Positions 53,909-63,790 of a stretch of 64,000 nucleotides of DNA are shown piece by piece. The DNA is from Vibrio coralliilyticus (GTDB lineage: Bacteria > Pseudomonadota > Gammaproteobacteria > Enterobacterales > Vibrionaceae). Made by a program: the position numbers and the translations under genes. The notes beneath the pieces are model-generated. The model saw only the letters and a list, made by a program, of their open reading frames with translations. It was not told the origin of the DNA and searched no databases. How positions within the stretch are numbered: the first letter of the stretch is position 1; each line of letters begins with the position of its first letter. The stretch is from positions 806,001-870,000 of the forward strand of contig NZ_CP024628.1 of NCBI RefSeq assembly GCF_024449095.1. Direction: 5' to 3'.

Positions 53909-54697
53909 GTGAAAAAACTAAAACGTTACCAATATGAGCGTTATGCTGTCCTATGTAACTTAGCGTATTCCAGAGTCCTCAAACAAACTCGATATGGATT
54001 CGCGCCTAATGGCCAAAGAGTGATAGCGAATCGGTTTGGAAAGCCCATGATTCGTGTGCTCTGGGCCAATGACAATGAAGAAGTGATTGTCGTTATCAAG
54101 GGATCCCATAACCCTTGGGACTGGCTACTCAATCTGGCTCTGTGGAAACGACATTGTAAAGCGCTTGGCCTTAACTACGCTATTCACGCGGGCTACTACT
54201 ACCTGATTTTTCAAGAAAGCCTCCCTTTGCATAAAAATGACAGACTCGGCGCCTCTGTCTATGAACAGCTAACTTCAATCATCGTCCCCTTAATAGAACA
54301 AGGAAAAAAGATCACTTTCACAGGACACTCTTCAGGAGGTGCTATTGGCTGTGTACTCGCGGATGCACTCGAAAAGCAATTTCCTAAATCAATCAAACGT
54401 GTTGTCACATTTGGGCAACCTTCAATCGGAGGGTATGGGTTCAAGAATCGTTATACACTCGGACATAAAACCTATCGTATTTGCTGCGATCTCGACATAG
54501 TGACTTTCCTCCCCCCTTTACCACTTTTTTACTGGCATGTGGGTAAAATGCTGTGGTTGTATAATGGGAGAATATACGAAAATACCCCAACTTTAATGCG
54601 CTTAGGTCGCTCCATAGGATCTTGGCTAATTCGGCCTTTTTCCTATCATCTAATGACCAAATATATTCGTAACAAAGACTTCTTTGATGAACGTTAG
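53909..54697 (+). CDS. Class 3 lipase family protein
   Basis: A 262-residue alpha/beta hydrolase of the lipase class 3 type. The nucleophile elbow GHSSGGAIG (about 142-150) has Ser144, and FGQPSIGG follows, as in the family. The catalytic Asp is likely in CDLDIVTFLPP and the His in the last third. No signal peptide is present, so it is probably intracellular. The start is GTG with only a weak site. Substrate unknown. Confidence 0.8.
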   Translation: MKKLKRYQYERYAVLCNLAYSRVLKQTRYGFAPNGQRVIANRFGKPMIRVLWANDNEEVIVVIKGSHNPWDWLLNLALWKRHCKALGLNYAIHAGYYYLIFQESLPLHKNDRLGASVYEQLTSIIVPLIEQGKKITFTGHSSGGAIGCVLADALEKQFPKSIKRVVTFGQPSIGGYGFKNRYTLGHKTYRICCDLDIVTFLPPLPLFYWHVGKMLWLYNGRIYENTPTLMRLGRSIGSWLIRPFSYHLMTKYIRNKDFFDER

Positions 54698-55091
54698 ACC
54701 GAGTAGATCTTGAAATCACACCGATAAACTTTCAAGACAGAACTTAAGTTTCTAAATAACTGCCAAACATCATGGTAAACATGTTTAAAGTCACCGCTTA
54801 TAAAGGCTCAAGCCTGAAGTGTTCCTTAAACCGATGTGCCGACTAAGTCAAACGCCATATGTAACATTTTTATCATTTACAAACATCTTCATCTGTCTTC
54901 CAAACTATTAATAACATCTACAACACTCTGACATTACAACATCATTTGCCACTTTTAATAAGTTAATCAATTTATTGTTCTAGATCATCAGATGCTTAAC
55001 TAGCACTCGTGCTACAACCTCATTTTATGTACATTCTTTGTCATAGTTTGAAACAGTTTTTATATAATTTTCATATCTTAAGGTGATATCT
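54698..55091. other. Promoter region of dcuC
   Basis: About 390 AT-rich bases. A candidate FNR half-symmetric site lies at 54975-54988. I see no gene or terminator in the first half, so the lipase transcript end is not obvious. Confidence 0.5.
54975..54988 (+). promoter_or_regulatory. Candidate FNR site upstream of dcuC
   Basis: TTGTTCTAGATCAT matches the FNR consensus TTGATNNNNATCAA at 8 of 10 defined bases, about 105 bases before the dcuC start. dcuC is FNR-activated in E. coli, so the placement is sensible, but the match is moderate. Confidence 0.4.
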
Positions 55092-56459
55092 ATGCTGGAA
55101 CTCTTAATAGGGTTAGTCGTCACTGTTGCTGTCGGCTACTTCATTGTTAAAGGATATAAGCCTGCAGGCGTTCTTTTAACTGCAGGTATTTTGTTACTCA
55201 TTCTAACTGGCCTCATTGGCCACACGGTACTACCATCAAAAATTGCCTCTACGGGTAATATGTTTACAGACTCTCTTGAGTACGTAAAATACATGCTCCA
55301 ATACCGTGGTGGTGGCTTAGGCATGCAAATCATGCTGCTTTGTGGCTTTGCTTCCTACATGACCCATATCGGTGCTAACAATGTCGTCGTTAAGCAGTTT
55401 TCCAAACCCCTTTCCGTTATAAAGTCACCTTATGTGTTACTCGTGGCCGCCTACATCGTGGCATGTTTGATGTCACTTGCCGTTAGCTCTGCAACCGGTT
55501 TAGGCGTACTACTAATGGCAACGCTTTTCCCTATGATGACTGCAATGGGGATCTCCAGACCCGCAGCGGTAGCCGTGTGTGCCTCACCAGCAGCAATCAT
55601 TCTCTCTCCAACATCAGGTGACGTTGTTATCGCGGCTGAAAAATCTGGGTTAGATTTGGATGTTTTCGCCGTCCAAACAGTTTTACCTGTCTCTATTTGC
55701 GCCATTATTGTTATGGCTGCGGCTGCGTTTTTCTGGAACAAGTATTTAGATAAGAAAGATAACTCACCAATGGAACGCGTCGACGTATCTGAAATAGAGG
55801 TGAAAGCTCCAGCATATTATGCAGTGCTTCCATTTCTACCTATCATTGGTGTGTTTCTTTTCAATGGACGAACGCTTCCGGGTTTAAAACTGGATATCTA
55901 CACCATTGTGGTTTTATCAATTTTCATTGGTGCTCTTATCGACTTTGTGACTAAAAGGTTCAAAGGTAAAGAAACACTGGAAGACTTAGAATCCTGTTAT
56001 GAGGGCATGGCCGATGCGTTTAAAGGCGTAGTAATGCTATTGGTCGCGGCCGGTGTTTTTGCTCAAGGTCTGATGTCAATTGGCGCGATTGATAATCTAC
56101 TGCATCTTGCAGAAACAGCAGGTGCAGGTGGTATCGCATTGATGTTGATTCTTACTGGTCTTACAGTTGCAGCCGCAATTGCAACGGGTTCAGGAAATGC
56201 TCCTTTCTATGCTTTTGTTGAATTAGCGCCTGCATTAGCGGCAAAAATGGGATTAAACCCAGCATTCTTAATTATCCCGATGTTACAAGCATCTAACTTA
56301 GGTCGCACGGTTTCACCTGTATCCGGTGTAGTTGTTGCGACGTCTGGTATGGGTAAAATAAGCCCGTTTGAAGTAGTGAAGCGTACATCCGTACCCGTTC
56401 TGTGTGGGCTTATTACGGTGATCCTCGGTACCCTTGTATTGGTTCCGATGAACGCATAA
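55092..56459 (+). CDS. dcuC: Anaerobic C4-dicarboxylate transporter DcuC
   Basis: A 455-residue inner-membrane protein of the Dcu/DcuC family with about 12 hydrophobic segments. The N-terminal MLELLIGLVVTVAVGYFIVKGYKPAGVLL and the region GTGSGNAPFYAFVELAPALAAKMG (about 365-388) are typical. It exchanges or exports succinate and fumarate in anaerobic growth. The frame opens at GTG 55083; ATG 55092 was chosen because AAGGTG lies 7 bases upstream. It neighbours narP-narQ and nap, as expected for an anaerobic respiration block. Confidence 0.9.
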   Translation: MLELLIGLVVTVAVGYFIVKGYKPAGVLLTAGILLLILTGLIGHTVLPSKIASTGNMFTDSLEYVKYMLQYRGGGLGMQIMLLCGFASYMTHIGANNVVVKQFSKPLSVIKSPYVLLVAAYIVACLMSLAVSSATGLGVLLMATLFPMMTAMGISRPAAVAVCASPAAIILSPTSGDVVIAAEKSGLDLDVFAVQTVLPVSICAIIVMAAAAFFWNKYLDKKDNSPMERVDVSEIEVKAPAYYAVLPFLPIIGVFLFNGRTLPGLKLDIYTIVVLSIFIGALIDFVTKRFKGKETLEDLESCYEGMADAFKGVVMLLVAAGVFAQGLMSIGAIDNLLHLAETAGAGGIALMLILTGLTVAAAIATGSGNAPFYAFVELAPALAAKMGLNPAFLIIPMLQASNLGRTVSPVSGVVVATSGMGKISPFEVVKRTSVPVLCGLITVILGTLVLVPMNA

Positions 56460-56474
56460 TATATACCCAAAAGT

Positions 56475-56500
56475 AAGGGCGCTCGATGAGCGCCCTTTTT
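56475..56500. terminator. Terminator between dcuC and narP
   Basis: Stem GGGCGCTC/GAGCGCCC with a three-base loop, preceded by AA and followed by five T residues on the plus strand. It sits between convergent genes and closes dcuC. Confidence 0.92.
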
Positions 56501-56517
56501 ATTTGAATTCGAACTAA

Positions 56518-57150
56518 CTATTTAATCTCGCCATAACGTTCTAGATACAATACTGTTGCCGCTGTACGGGACGGTACTTTTAACTTTTTGAGTAAACTCT
56601 TCATATGTACCTTTACAGTCGACTCAGAGATAAATAGGTTATCAGCGATTTGTTTATTCCTATATCCCTTGGCTACTTCTCTTAAGATTTGCATTTCTCG
56701 GTCGGTCAATTCATCAAAAACATTCGTCATGTTTTCTCTATCAACAAGGTACTTCGCTACTTCTTTGCTGTAGGCCTTGTTACCCTGTAATGAATATTTA
56801 AGTAACTCCACCAATTCATCCGGCTCTGTATCTTTCAATAAATAGCCATCAGCCCCTGCCTTTACAATCGCTTCAATATCTGCAGGACTATCCGAGACCG
56901 TAAGAATCACGACTGTGGCATCACAGTCATCCGCACGCAGAGCATTAAGAGTATCAAGTCCAGACATACCTTTCATGTTGAGATCCAATAGGATCAGGTC
57001 CGGCTTGTGCTCATGGTTTTGCGCAACTGCGTCAGTACCGTTACTTGCTTCAGCAACAACAGTGAACTCATCTTCAAAGCTTAATAGCTGATGAATACCT
57101 CGTCTCATTAGTGGGTGGTCATCCACCAGCAATACTCTACACTCTGTCAA
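56518..57150 (-). CDS. narP: Nitrate/nitrite response regulator NarP
   Basis: A 210-residue NarL/FixJ-type regulator: receiver at 1-120 with phosphorylated Asp56 (LLDLNMKG), acid pair Asp10/Asp11 and Lys105 region (LLKDTEP), then the LuxR-type helix-turn-helix (LTDREMQILREVAKGYRNKQIADNLFISESTVKVHMKSL). The match to NarP is close throughout. It regulates nap and other anaerobic genes. It overlaps narQ by 14 bases, so sensor and regulator are one operon. Confidence 0.93.
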   Translation of the reverse strand: MTECRVLLVDDHPLMRRGIHQLLSFEDEFTVVAEASNGTDAVAQNHEHKPDLILLDLNMKGMSGLDTLNALRADDCDATVVILTVSDSPADIEAIVKAGADGYLLKDTEPDELVELLKYSLQGNKAYSKEVAKYLVDRENMTNVFDELTDREMQILREVAKGYRNKQIADNLFISESTVKVHMKSLLKKLKVPSRTAATVLYLERYGEIK

Positions 57151-58870
57151 TGTTTTGTTCCTTAGTCTTTGGATATTCTAATAAAATTTCACAGCCAGCG
57201 TTATTTTCTGTAATAATTTCAAGCTGGCCATTCAAGCGTGAAGCACGCTCTTGCATAATGCTCAAACCATAATGGTTGACCTTCTCTACCGATTTATCAA
57301 ACCCAACGCCATCATCTTTGATCGACACAATCACCGTAGTCGCACTTTCACAGCATCGGATTACAATTTCGGAAGCTTTAGCATGTTTAATAGCATTAAT
57401 TGTTGCTTCACGTATCAACTGTAATAAATGCACTTGTTGGTTGGCATCCATCTCAATCGAAGACAGCTCGTTACTCAACACAATAGCCGATTCTGTCTGT
57501 TCACCAAGTTGCTCGGTCATTTCTTGCAAAGCTACACCAAAGCTACCCTCTTTAATCGTCAGCCTGAAAGTTGTTAAGAGTTCTCTCAACTGAGTATAAG
57601 CCGAAGAAAGCCCTGTATCGAGTTCCAGTAAAATTGGCTGTGTTTTTTCCAGCTGTGGTGACTCTGGCAATTTACCCATACTTCGCTTGAGCAATGAGAC
57701 CTGAATCTTCAGATACGAAAGCGCTTGAGCCAGTGAATCATGAAGCTCACGTGCGATTGTTGCCCGTTCTTCCATTAATAGAAGTTGCTCGGCCTGGCGC
57801 TGAGCTTGGTTATAGTAAATCGCTCGGGAAATGATCTGGACAAAGTTATCAATCAAAGCTGGGTCTGGGCAAGGTAGTGCCACTTTCCAATACAGGGTCC
57901 CTAGTTCTTGCCCATCAAGAGACAGCGTCTTTTGCTGGCATTCCGAGTCACACCCAGAACACTCTTCACCTTCATTCAAAATCAACGCTTTCTCACCCGC
58001 TTCTCGGATTTCTAAGCGCACAGCTCGAATACCTTCAAGGCTTGTTAGGTGCTTCAATATAGCTTCAAAGTTCTCTTGAGTAATTCGTGAAGCTGTCAGC
58101 TCCTGTGATGAGCTATAAAGTACTTCAAGTGAGTCATTAGCATGCTGAAGCTTTTGAGTCTTTTCATTAACAGCATGCTCCAAGCCCCGATATAACTTAC
58201 CCAGATCGGCCGCCATGTTATTAAAGGTTCGGGTGAGGATACCCATTTCATTATCACTCGAAACATTCAGAGAGACATCAAATGAACGGGACTGAATTTG
58301 TTCACTCGCAGTCACTAAAGCGTTAAGTGGCTTCACGATCTGCTTACGAATGTAATGGACAACAAAAATACTGACGATCAGGATCCCGCCTAAGCCCATT
58401 CCCCCAGCCCAAGCCAGTTTAATCAACTTTTGCTCAGAGAAGTTCTGCAACTTAAAAACAAACTCATCAATTTGATTTACGAATCCAGCAACCAAAATGA
58501 GATAACGTTCTCTATCGTGACTACTCAGTACTTCTTTTAACTCATGCCAGCGTATGATTAACCTGTAGTAATCGTGAGTAATATCTTCCGGCACTGTCCA
58601 GCTTTGGAGTGCTTTCATAGAGGGGGAATAAATCGAGCGCTCAAACATGTCAATGTGCGCGGCATAATCCACTGACATGATCTGAATGTCGTGTGCCAGA
58701 CGATAACTCTGCATGCGCATCGAACCCGCAACATTCACGGCCTCTGCATCATTTAGGCTCGATGCTAGAGTGATGATAGCGAAGCTTGTTGTTGCTATCG
58801 ACAACGACAGAATGAGCACCATCGCTTTTGCAATCGTACTCGTTACTGATTTCTTCACACTTTTAAACAC
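57137..58870 (-). CDS. narQ: Nitrate/nitrite sensor kinase NarQ
   Basis: A 577-residue HPK7-type sensor kinase: first membrane helix at about 10-35, periplasmic nitrate-binding region with the conserved NVAGSMRMQSYRLA, second helix at about 148-170, HAMP, a cysteine-bearing central module (CSGCDSECQQ, near 305) and a HisKA_3/HATPase end with phosphorylated His377 in ARELHDSLAQ. It phosphorylates NarP when nitrate or nitrite is present. Divergent from napF. The cysteine cluster is a known NarQ feature. Confidence 0.93.
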   Translation of the reverse strand: MFKSVKKSVTSTIAKAMVLILSLSIATTSFAIITLASSLNDAEAVNVAGSMRMQSYRLAHDIQIMSVDYAAHIDMFERSIYSPSMKALQSWTVPEDITHDYYRLIIRWHELKEVLSSHDRERYLILVAGFVNQIDEFVFKLQNFSEQKLIKLAWAGGMGLGGILIVSIFVVHYIRKQIVKPLNALVTASEQIQSRSFDVSLNVSSDNEMGILTRTFNNMAADLGKLYRGLEHAVNEKTQKLQHANDSLEVLYSSSQELTASRITQENFEAILKHLTSLEGIRAVRLEIREAGEKALILNEGEECSGCDSECQQKTLSLDGQELGTLYWKVALPCPDPALIDNFVQIISRAIYYNQAQRQAEQLLLMEERATIARELHDSLAQALSYLKIQVSLLKRSMGKLPESPQLEKTQPILLELDTGLSSAYTQLRELLTTFRLTIKEGSFGVALQEMTEQLGEQTESAIVLSNELSSIEMDANQQVHLLQLIREATINAIKHAKASEIVIRCCESATTVIVSIKDDGVGFDKSVEKVNHYGLSIMQERASRLNGQLEIITENNAGCEILLEYPKTKEQNIDRV

Positions 58871-58965
58871 TCACTCTCCTACACTCAAAGTCAACAGTGC
58901 GACATCACTATTTATAGATTTGTATGTTGACGCAGACAATATCTGATCAAATGTGGTGGAATTTA

Positions 58966-58979
58966 TTGATCTAAAACAA
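58966..58979 (+). promoter_or_regulatory. Candidate FNR site in the napF promoter
   Basis: TTGATCTAAAACAA matches FNR consensus at 9 of 10 defined bases (A for T in the second half). It lies 138 bases before napF, in the narQ-napF spacer, upstream of a candidate NarP site. Confidence 0.6.
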
Positions 58980-58993
58980 GAACCCCCTCCATT

Positions 58994-59009
58994 TACCACC
59001 TAAGGGTTA
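58994..59009 (+). promoter_or_regulatory. Candidate NarP 7-2-7 site in the napF promoter
   Basis: Inverted heptamers TACCACC and AGGGTTA separated by TA, each one base from the NarL/NarP consensus TACYYMT in 7-2-7 layout. A -10-like TACAAT lies at 59032-59037, which would put the site about -43 from a start near 59044, the usual activating position. Confidence 0.6.
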
Positions 59010-59117
59010 TTTATACAAATATGTCAAAAACTACAATCTGTGTGAGGATAAATGACAATTTATTAAAAGAAATGTGAACTATGATTAGTTTAGATTTCAT
59101 CAACTTTAGGTAGCGCA

Positions 59118-59597
59118 GTGGTCGACCTTTCAAAACGACGTTTCTTCTCAAGGAAGAAGCTAGAAAATAATGAGTTGCACCTACCATGGTTATCACAGCC
59201 AGGCTTTTTCACCGACCAGTGCACACGATGTGGCAAATGCAGTGACGCTTGTGAAACCCAAATTATTGTCAAAGGGGATGGCGGTTTTCCTCAAGTTGAT
59301 TTTTCCGTGGATGAATGCACCTTCTGTTATCAATGTGCAGAAGTCTGCCCTGAACCTTTATTCAGCTCAAAAAATGAGCAGCCATGGAACGTAAAAGCTA
59401 CTATTAATGAAAGCTGTTTAGCGAAACAAAATGTTGATTGCCGTAGCTGCAGCGATATGTGTGAACCTATGGCAATCACATTCAAATTAGAAGTTGGCAA
59501 AGTAGCACAACCCAATATAAATCTTGATGAATGTAACGGCTGTGGCGCCTGTGTTTCTGTGTGTCCTACTTCATCCATCAATGTGAGCAATTTGTAA
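59118..59597 (+). CDS. napF: Ferredoxin-type protein NapF
   Basis: A 159-residue cytoplasmic iron-sulfur protein with four cysteine groups: CTRCGKCSDAC, CTFCYQCAEVCPE, CRSCSDMCEP and CNGCGACVSVCP. It helps mature or supply electrons to NapA. The N-terminus (MVDLSKRRFFSRKK) resembles NapF. The start is GTG with AGG 7 bases upstream. First gene of the nap operon; napD follows after 18 bases. Confidence 0.9.
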   Translation: MVDLSKRRFFSRKKLENNELHLPWLSQPGFFTDQCTRCGKCSDACETQIIVKGDGGFPQVDFSVDECTFCYQCAEVCPEPLFSSKNEQPWNVKATINESCLAKQNVDCRSCSDMCEPMAITFKLEVGKVAQPNINLDECNGCGACVSVCPTSSINVSNL

Positions 59598-59615
59598 TAA
59601 AAACGGAAGATATCT

Positions 59616-59930
59616 ATGTCACTTAACGAAGTGCATATTTCTAGCTTAGTGGTTCATGTTTCTCCTGAACACCTGACCGAGATTAAGTCTCAGATCGAAG
59701 CATACGACAATGCAGAGATCTATGGTGACAGTCCAGAAGGCAAAATTGTTGTTGTTTTGGAAACCGAAAATCAGGGATTCATTACTGACACTATCGAAGC
59801 TATTAACAACTTACCGAACGTTTTAAGCACAGTACTGGTCTACCACCAAATTGAAACTGAGCTAGAAGAAGACGAATCAAAAAATAAAAACACTGGAACT
59901 CAATATTCCCAAACCGAGGGTGAAGTATGA
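59616..59930 (+). CDS. napD: NapA chaperone NapD
   Basis: A 104-residue cytoplasmic protein with the NapD fold ([31 protein letters not shown] ... [11 protein letters not shown]). NapD binds the NapA twin-arginine leader and delays export until the cofactor is inserted. Its acidic C-terminal tail is longer than in E. coli (87). It overlaps napA by ATGA. Confidence 0.92.
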   Translation: MSLNEVHISSLVVHVSPEHLTEIKSQIEAYDNAEIYGDSPEGKIVVVLETENQGFITDTIEAINNLPNVLSTVLVYHQIETELEEDESKNKNTGTQYSQTEGEV

Positions 59931-62416
59931 AGATGACAAGACGTGCGTTTGTGAAAGCAAACGCAGCAGCATCAGCAGCAGCGGTCGCAGGTATCACTCT
60001 ACCAGCGTCAGCGACTAACCTGATTGCTAGCTCAGACCAAACAAAAATCACATGGGACAAAGCGCCTTGTCGTTTCTGTGGTACTGGTTGTTCTGTCCTT
60101 GTAGGTACACAAAATGGCAAAGTCGTAGCTACGCAAGGTGACCCAGAAGCACCTGTAAACAAAGGCCTGAACTGTATCAAGGGCTACTTCCTCTCTAAGA
60201 TCATGTATGGACAAGACCGTCTAACGCAGCCACTACTGCGTATGAAAGATGGTAAGTATCATAAAGATGGTGACTTCACTCCTGTTTCTTGGGACGTCGC
60301 ATTTGACACCATGGCAGAGAAATGGAAACAAGCCCTTAAAGACAAAGGTCCTACTAGCGTAGGTATGTTCGGTTCTGGCCAGTGGACTGTCATGGAAGGA
60401 TATGCGGCAGCCAAAATGATGAAAGCTGGCTTTCGTTCGAACAACATTGATCCAAATGCACGTCACTGTATGGCTTCTGCTGTTGGCGCTTTCATGCGTA
60501 CTTTCGGTATTGATGAGCCTATGGGCTGTTACGATGACTTCGAAAACGCTGACTCTTTCGTGCTTTGGGGCTCAAACATGGCCGAAATGCACCCTGTTTT
60601 GTGGACTCGTATTACTGACCGCCGTCTAAGCCACCCACACGTTAGGGTGAATGTACTGTCTACGTACTACCACCGTTCTTTTGAGCTTGCAGACAAAGGT
60701 TATATTTTCGAACCTCAGTCAGACTTAGCTATCGCTAACTTCATTGCCAACTACATCATTGAAAATGATGCAGTGAATTGGGATTTCGTTAACAAGCACA
60801 CTAACTTCAAGCAAGCAACTACAGATATCGGTTACGGTCTTCGCGACGACGATCCAATCCAAATGGCAGCGGCGAATCCTAACTCTGGCGCTATGTCTTC
60901 TATCTCTTTTGAGGAATACAAAAAATCGGTTGCGCCATACACGCTAGAGAAAACAGCCGAACTTTCTGGTGTTTCTGAAGAGAAACTCGTTGAGCTTGCC
61001 AAGCAATACGCAGATCCAGATACGAAGGTAATGTCTCTTTGGACTATGGGTATGAACCAACATACTCGTGGTGTGTGGATGAATAGCTTGATTTACAACA
61101 TCCACCTTCTTACAGGTAAGATTGCAACTCCGGGTAACAGCCCATTCTCACTCACTGGTCAGCCATCTGCATGTGGTACAGCACGTGAGGTTGGTACCTT
61201 TGCACACCGCCTACCAGCGGACATGGTCGTTGCTAACCCTAAACACCGTAAGATTGCAGAAGGCATCTGGAATATTCCTGATGGCGTCATCCCTCCAAAA
61301 CCTGGCTTCCACGCTGTACTTCAAGATCGCATGCTTCGCGACGGTAAGCTGAATGCATATTGGGTAATGTGTAACAACAATATGCAAGCCGGTCCAAACA
61401 TTAACGGCGAGCGTTTGCCAGGTTATCGTAACCCAGAAAACTTCATCGTATGTTCTGATCCTTACCCAACTGCAACAGCCCAAGCTGCTGACTTAGTCCT
61501 TCCAACTGCAATGTGGATTGAAAAAGAAGGCGCCTATGGTAACGCTGAACGTCGTACTCAGGCTTGGTACCAGCAGGTAGATACCGTTGGCGAAGCAAAA
61601 TCTGACTTATGGCAAGTGATGGAGTTCTCTAAACGCTTCAAGATGGAAGAAGTGTGGACAGAAGAACAACTGGCTAAAGCACCTCAGTACCGTGGTAAAA
61701 CCATGTACGACATGCTATTTGCAAATGGTGTCGTAAACAAATTCCCTATCGAAGAAGCACGTGAACTTAATGATGATGCTCATCACTTTGGTTACTACGT
61801 ACAAAAAGGCTTATTCGAAGAGTATGCAGCCTTTGGTCGTGGGCATGGTCATGATTTGGCACCTTACGATGTTTACCACCAAGTTCGCGGTCTACGCTGG
61901 CCTGTTGTGGATGGTAAAGAAACCCTATGGCGTTACAAAGAAGGTTCTGATCCTTATGCAAAAGCAGGCAGTGGTTGGGACTTTTATGGCAAACCAGATG
62001 GCAAAGCACTGATTATCTCTGCGCCATATGAAGCGCCACCGGAAGTGCCTGATTCAGAGTTTGATCTCTGGCTATGTACAGGTCGAGTATTAGAGCACTG
62101 GCATACTGGCACAATGACGCGCCGTGTACCTGAACTTTACAAAGCAGTACCTGATGCCGTGTGTTACATGCATCCAGAAGATGCTAAAGCTCGTGGTGTT
62201 CGCCGTGGAGAAGAAGTACTGATTGCCAACAAACGTGGTGAAGTGCGTGTTCGTGTTGAAACACGTGGCCGTAACCGCCCACCTAAAGGCTTGGTATTCG
62301 TACCATTCTTTGATGCACGCATCCTGATCAACAAACTGATCCTTGACGCGACTGACCCTCTGTCCAAGCAGACAGACTTTAAGAAGTGTCCAGTCAAGAT
62401 CACTAAAGTTGCATAA
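59927..62416 (+). CDS. napA: Periplasmic nitrate reductase catalytic subunit NapA
   Basis: An 829-residue Mo-bis-MGD enzyme, the expected length. The twin-arginine leader is [15 protein letters not shown], cleaved after ASA. The 4Fe-4S cysteines are Cys48, Cys51, Cys55 and Cys83; the molybdenum ligand is Cys181 (ARHCMAS). The conserved [21 protein letters not shown] follows. It reduces nitrate to nitrite in the periplasm, receiving electrons from NapC through NapB. Start overlaps napD. Codon use is GGT/CGT-rich, suggesting high expression. Confidence 0.96.
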   Translation: MKMTRRAFVKANAAASAAAVAGITLPASATNLIASSDQTKITWDKAPCRFCGTGCSVLVGTQNGKVVATQGDPEAPVNKGLNCIKGYFLSKIMYGQDRLTQPLLRMKDGKYHKDGDFTPVSWDVAFDTMAEKWKQALKDKGPTSVGMFGSGQWTVMEGYAAAKMMKAGFRSNNIDPNARHCMASAVGAFMRTFGIDEPMGCYDDFENADSFVLWGSNMAEMHPVLWTRITDRRLSHPHVRVNVLSTYYHRSFELADKGYIFEPQSDLAIANFIANYIIENDAVNWDFVNKHTNFKQATTDIGYGLRDDDPIQMAAANPNSGAMSSISFEEYKKSVAPYTLEKTAELSGVSEEKLVELAKQYADPDTKVMSLWTMGMNQHTRGVWMNSLIYNIHLLTGKIATPGNSPFSLTGQPSACGTAREVGTFAHRLPADMVVANPKHRKIAEGIWNIPDGVIPPKPGFHAVLQDRMLRDGKLNAYWVMCNNNMQAGPNINGERLPGYRNPENFIVCSDPYPTATAQAADLVLPTAMWIEKEGAYGNAERRTQAWYQQVDTVGEAKSDLWQVMEFSKRFKMEEVWTEEQLAKAPQYRGKTMYDMLFANGVVNKFPIEEARELNDDAHHFGYYVQKGLFEEYAAFGRGHGHDLAPYDVYHQVRGLRWPVVDGKETLWRYKEGSDPYAKAGSGWDFYGKPDGKALIISAPYEAPPEVPDSEFDLWLCTGRVLEHWHTGTMTRRVPELYKAVPDAVCYMHPEDAKARGVRRGEEVLIANKRGEVRVRVETRGRNRPPKGLVFVPFFDARILINKLILDATDPLSKQTDFKKCPVKITKVA

Positions 62417-62485
62417 ACCAGAATGTGTTGGTCGCCCATAGGGCGACCACAGATAAGAATTAAGCCATAAGGCGGAGAATGTAAG

Positions 62486-62941
62486 ATGAAAAAATTACTT
62501 ATTGCACTGTTATCTGTTGGTGCTTTAATCAGTGGAGCTGCCGTTGCCGAGTTAGAAAACCCGGGTGGTATTGGCGGCTTGGAATCACTACGTGGTGCCA
62601 GTGAGCTAGAAACCACTCGCCCTGCTGACGATTTCAAAAAATACCCTCGTGAACAGGCACTAGATAGCAGCTATGTTTATCAGCCACCGCTGATCCCACA
62701 TAACATCCGTGGTTACGAAGTCTCTTTGAATGCAAACAAATGTCTTTCTTGCCACAGTTGGAAAAATGCAAAAGAGATGGGCGCAACTAAGATCAGTGTC
62801 ACGCACTACATAAACCGCGAAGACGCTGTGTTAGCAGATATGTCTCCTCGCCGTTATTTCTGTCTTCAGTGTCACGTTCCGCAAGCAAACGCTCAGCCGC
62901 TTGTTGAAAATGAGTTCAAGAGTGTCGATTCACTTAAATAA
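62486..62941 (+). CDS. napB: Di-heme nitrate reductase electron-transfer subunit NapB
   Basis: A 151-residue periplasmic cytochrome: signal peptide ending AVAE, then two heme sites CLSCH and CLQCH, with HNIRGYEVSLNANKCLSCH and PRRYFCLQCHVPQANA as in NapB. It passes electrons from NapC to NapA. Fourth gene of the operon, 69 bases after napA. Confidence 0.95.
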   Translation: MKKLLIALLSVGALISGAAVAELENPGGIGGLESLRGASELETTRPADDFKKYPREQALDSSYVYQPPLIPHNIRGYEVSLNANKCLSCHSWKNAKEMGATKISVTHYINREDAVLADMSPRRYFCLQCHVPQANAQPLVENEFKSVDSLK

Positions 62942-62970
62942 GTGATACGCGAGTAAGTAAGAGGCTATCT

Positions 62971-63549
62971 ATGAAATTATTGAAAGCGTTTTGGAAGAGA
63001 TTAGCATCCCCTAGTAAAACTGCCGTCGGTGTAGTTTTATTCATGGGCTTTGCTGGTGGTCTTCTATTTTGGGGCGCATTTAACACAGGTATGGAAGCAA
63101 CCAATACAGAAGAATTCTGTTCCGGTTGTCACGCGCCTATCGTCGCTGAAATTCAAGAGACTATTCACTACTCCAACCGTTCTGGAGTAAGGGCTATCTG
63201 TTCAGACTGTCACGTGCCACACGAATGGACGGATAAAATCGTACGAAAAGTTCAAGCTTCAAAAGAGCTATTCGCTCACTTTGTGACAAAGACTATCGAT
63301 ACACCTGAAAAATTCCAAGAGCGGCGCGCTCACCTAGCCGAACGTGAGTGGGCTAGATTTAAGAAAAATGACTCCTTGGAGTGTCGAAACTGTCACGAAT
63401 TTGAGTACATGGATTTTTCAGAGCAAGGCGAACGTAGTGCGAAGCAACACTCAACCGCGCTAGCATCAGGAGAGAAAACATGTGTCGATTGCCACAAAGG
63501 TATCGCACATAAACTTCCTGACATGCACGGCGTTGAAGGCTGGCAATAG
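62971..63549 (+). CDS. napC: Tetraheme quinol dehydrogenase NapC
   Basis: A 192-residue membrane-anchored cytochrome: one N-terminal helix (KTAVGVVLFMGFAGGLLFWGAF), then four heme motifs CSGCH, CSDCH, CRNCH and CVDCH. It oxidises menaquinol or ubiquinol and reduces NapB. The conserved SNRSGVRAICSDCHVPHEW is present. napG and napH are absent from the operon, the layout usual in vibrios. Confidence 0.95.
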   Translation: MKLLKAFWKRLASPSKTAVGVVLFMGFAGGLLFWGAFNTGMEATNTEEFCSGCHAPIVAEIQETIHYSNRSGVRAICSDCHVPHEWTDKIVRKVQASKELFAHFVTKTIDTPEKFQERRAHLAEREWARFKKNDSLECRNCHEFEYMDFSEQGERSAKQHSTALASGEKTCVDCHKGIAHKLPDMHGVEGWQ

Positions 63550-63561
63550 GAGCACTGAGAT

Positions 63562-63699
63562 ATGAGTACTTTAGAATCCGTTATCTGGCATATTCTTGGC
63601 TATGGCGCTATGCCATTCATTATTTTGTCTGGATTTGCTGTCGTCGCTGCCATCTCGATTTGGCTACTATCGCTTGGTAAAGACAAAGAGGTCGATTAA
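63562..63699 (+). CDS. Short nap-linked membrane protein (45 aa)
   Basis: A 45-residue one-span protein with AGGAG 9 bases before its ATG, starting 12 bases after napC. It begins MSTLESVIWHILGYGAMPF, continues as a hydrophobic helix and ends LGKDKEVD. I recall a short gammaproteobacterial family (TIGR02808) of this size at nap loci and believe it belongs there. It is followed by the operon terminator. A role in NapC assembly or membrane electron flow is unproven. Confidence 0.8.
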   Translation: MSTLESVIWHILGYGAMPFIILSGFAVVAAISIWLLSLGKDKEVD

Positions 63700-63744
63700 C
63701 TTCACTCGCATTTTCAATTTTGCCTATTTTGTATCATGCGTAAA

Positions 63745-63776
63745 AAAGCCACCGGAAACGGTGGCTTTGTTTTTTT
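63745..63776. terminator. Terminator of the nap operon and galE
   Basis: Perfect 10-base stem AAAGCCACCG/CGGTGGCTTT with a GAAA tetraloop and a T-run on the plus side; symmetric A-run for the convergent minus-strand gene. Confidence 0.94.
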
Positions 63777-63790
63777 AGCGAGCGATAAGA

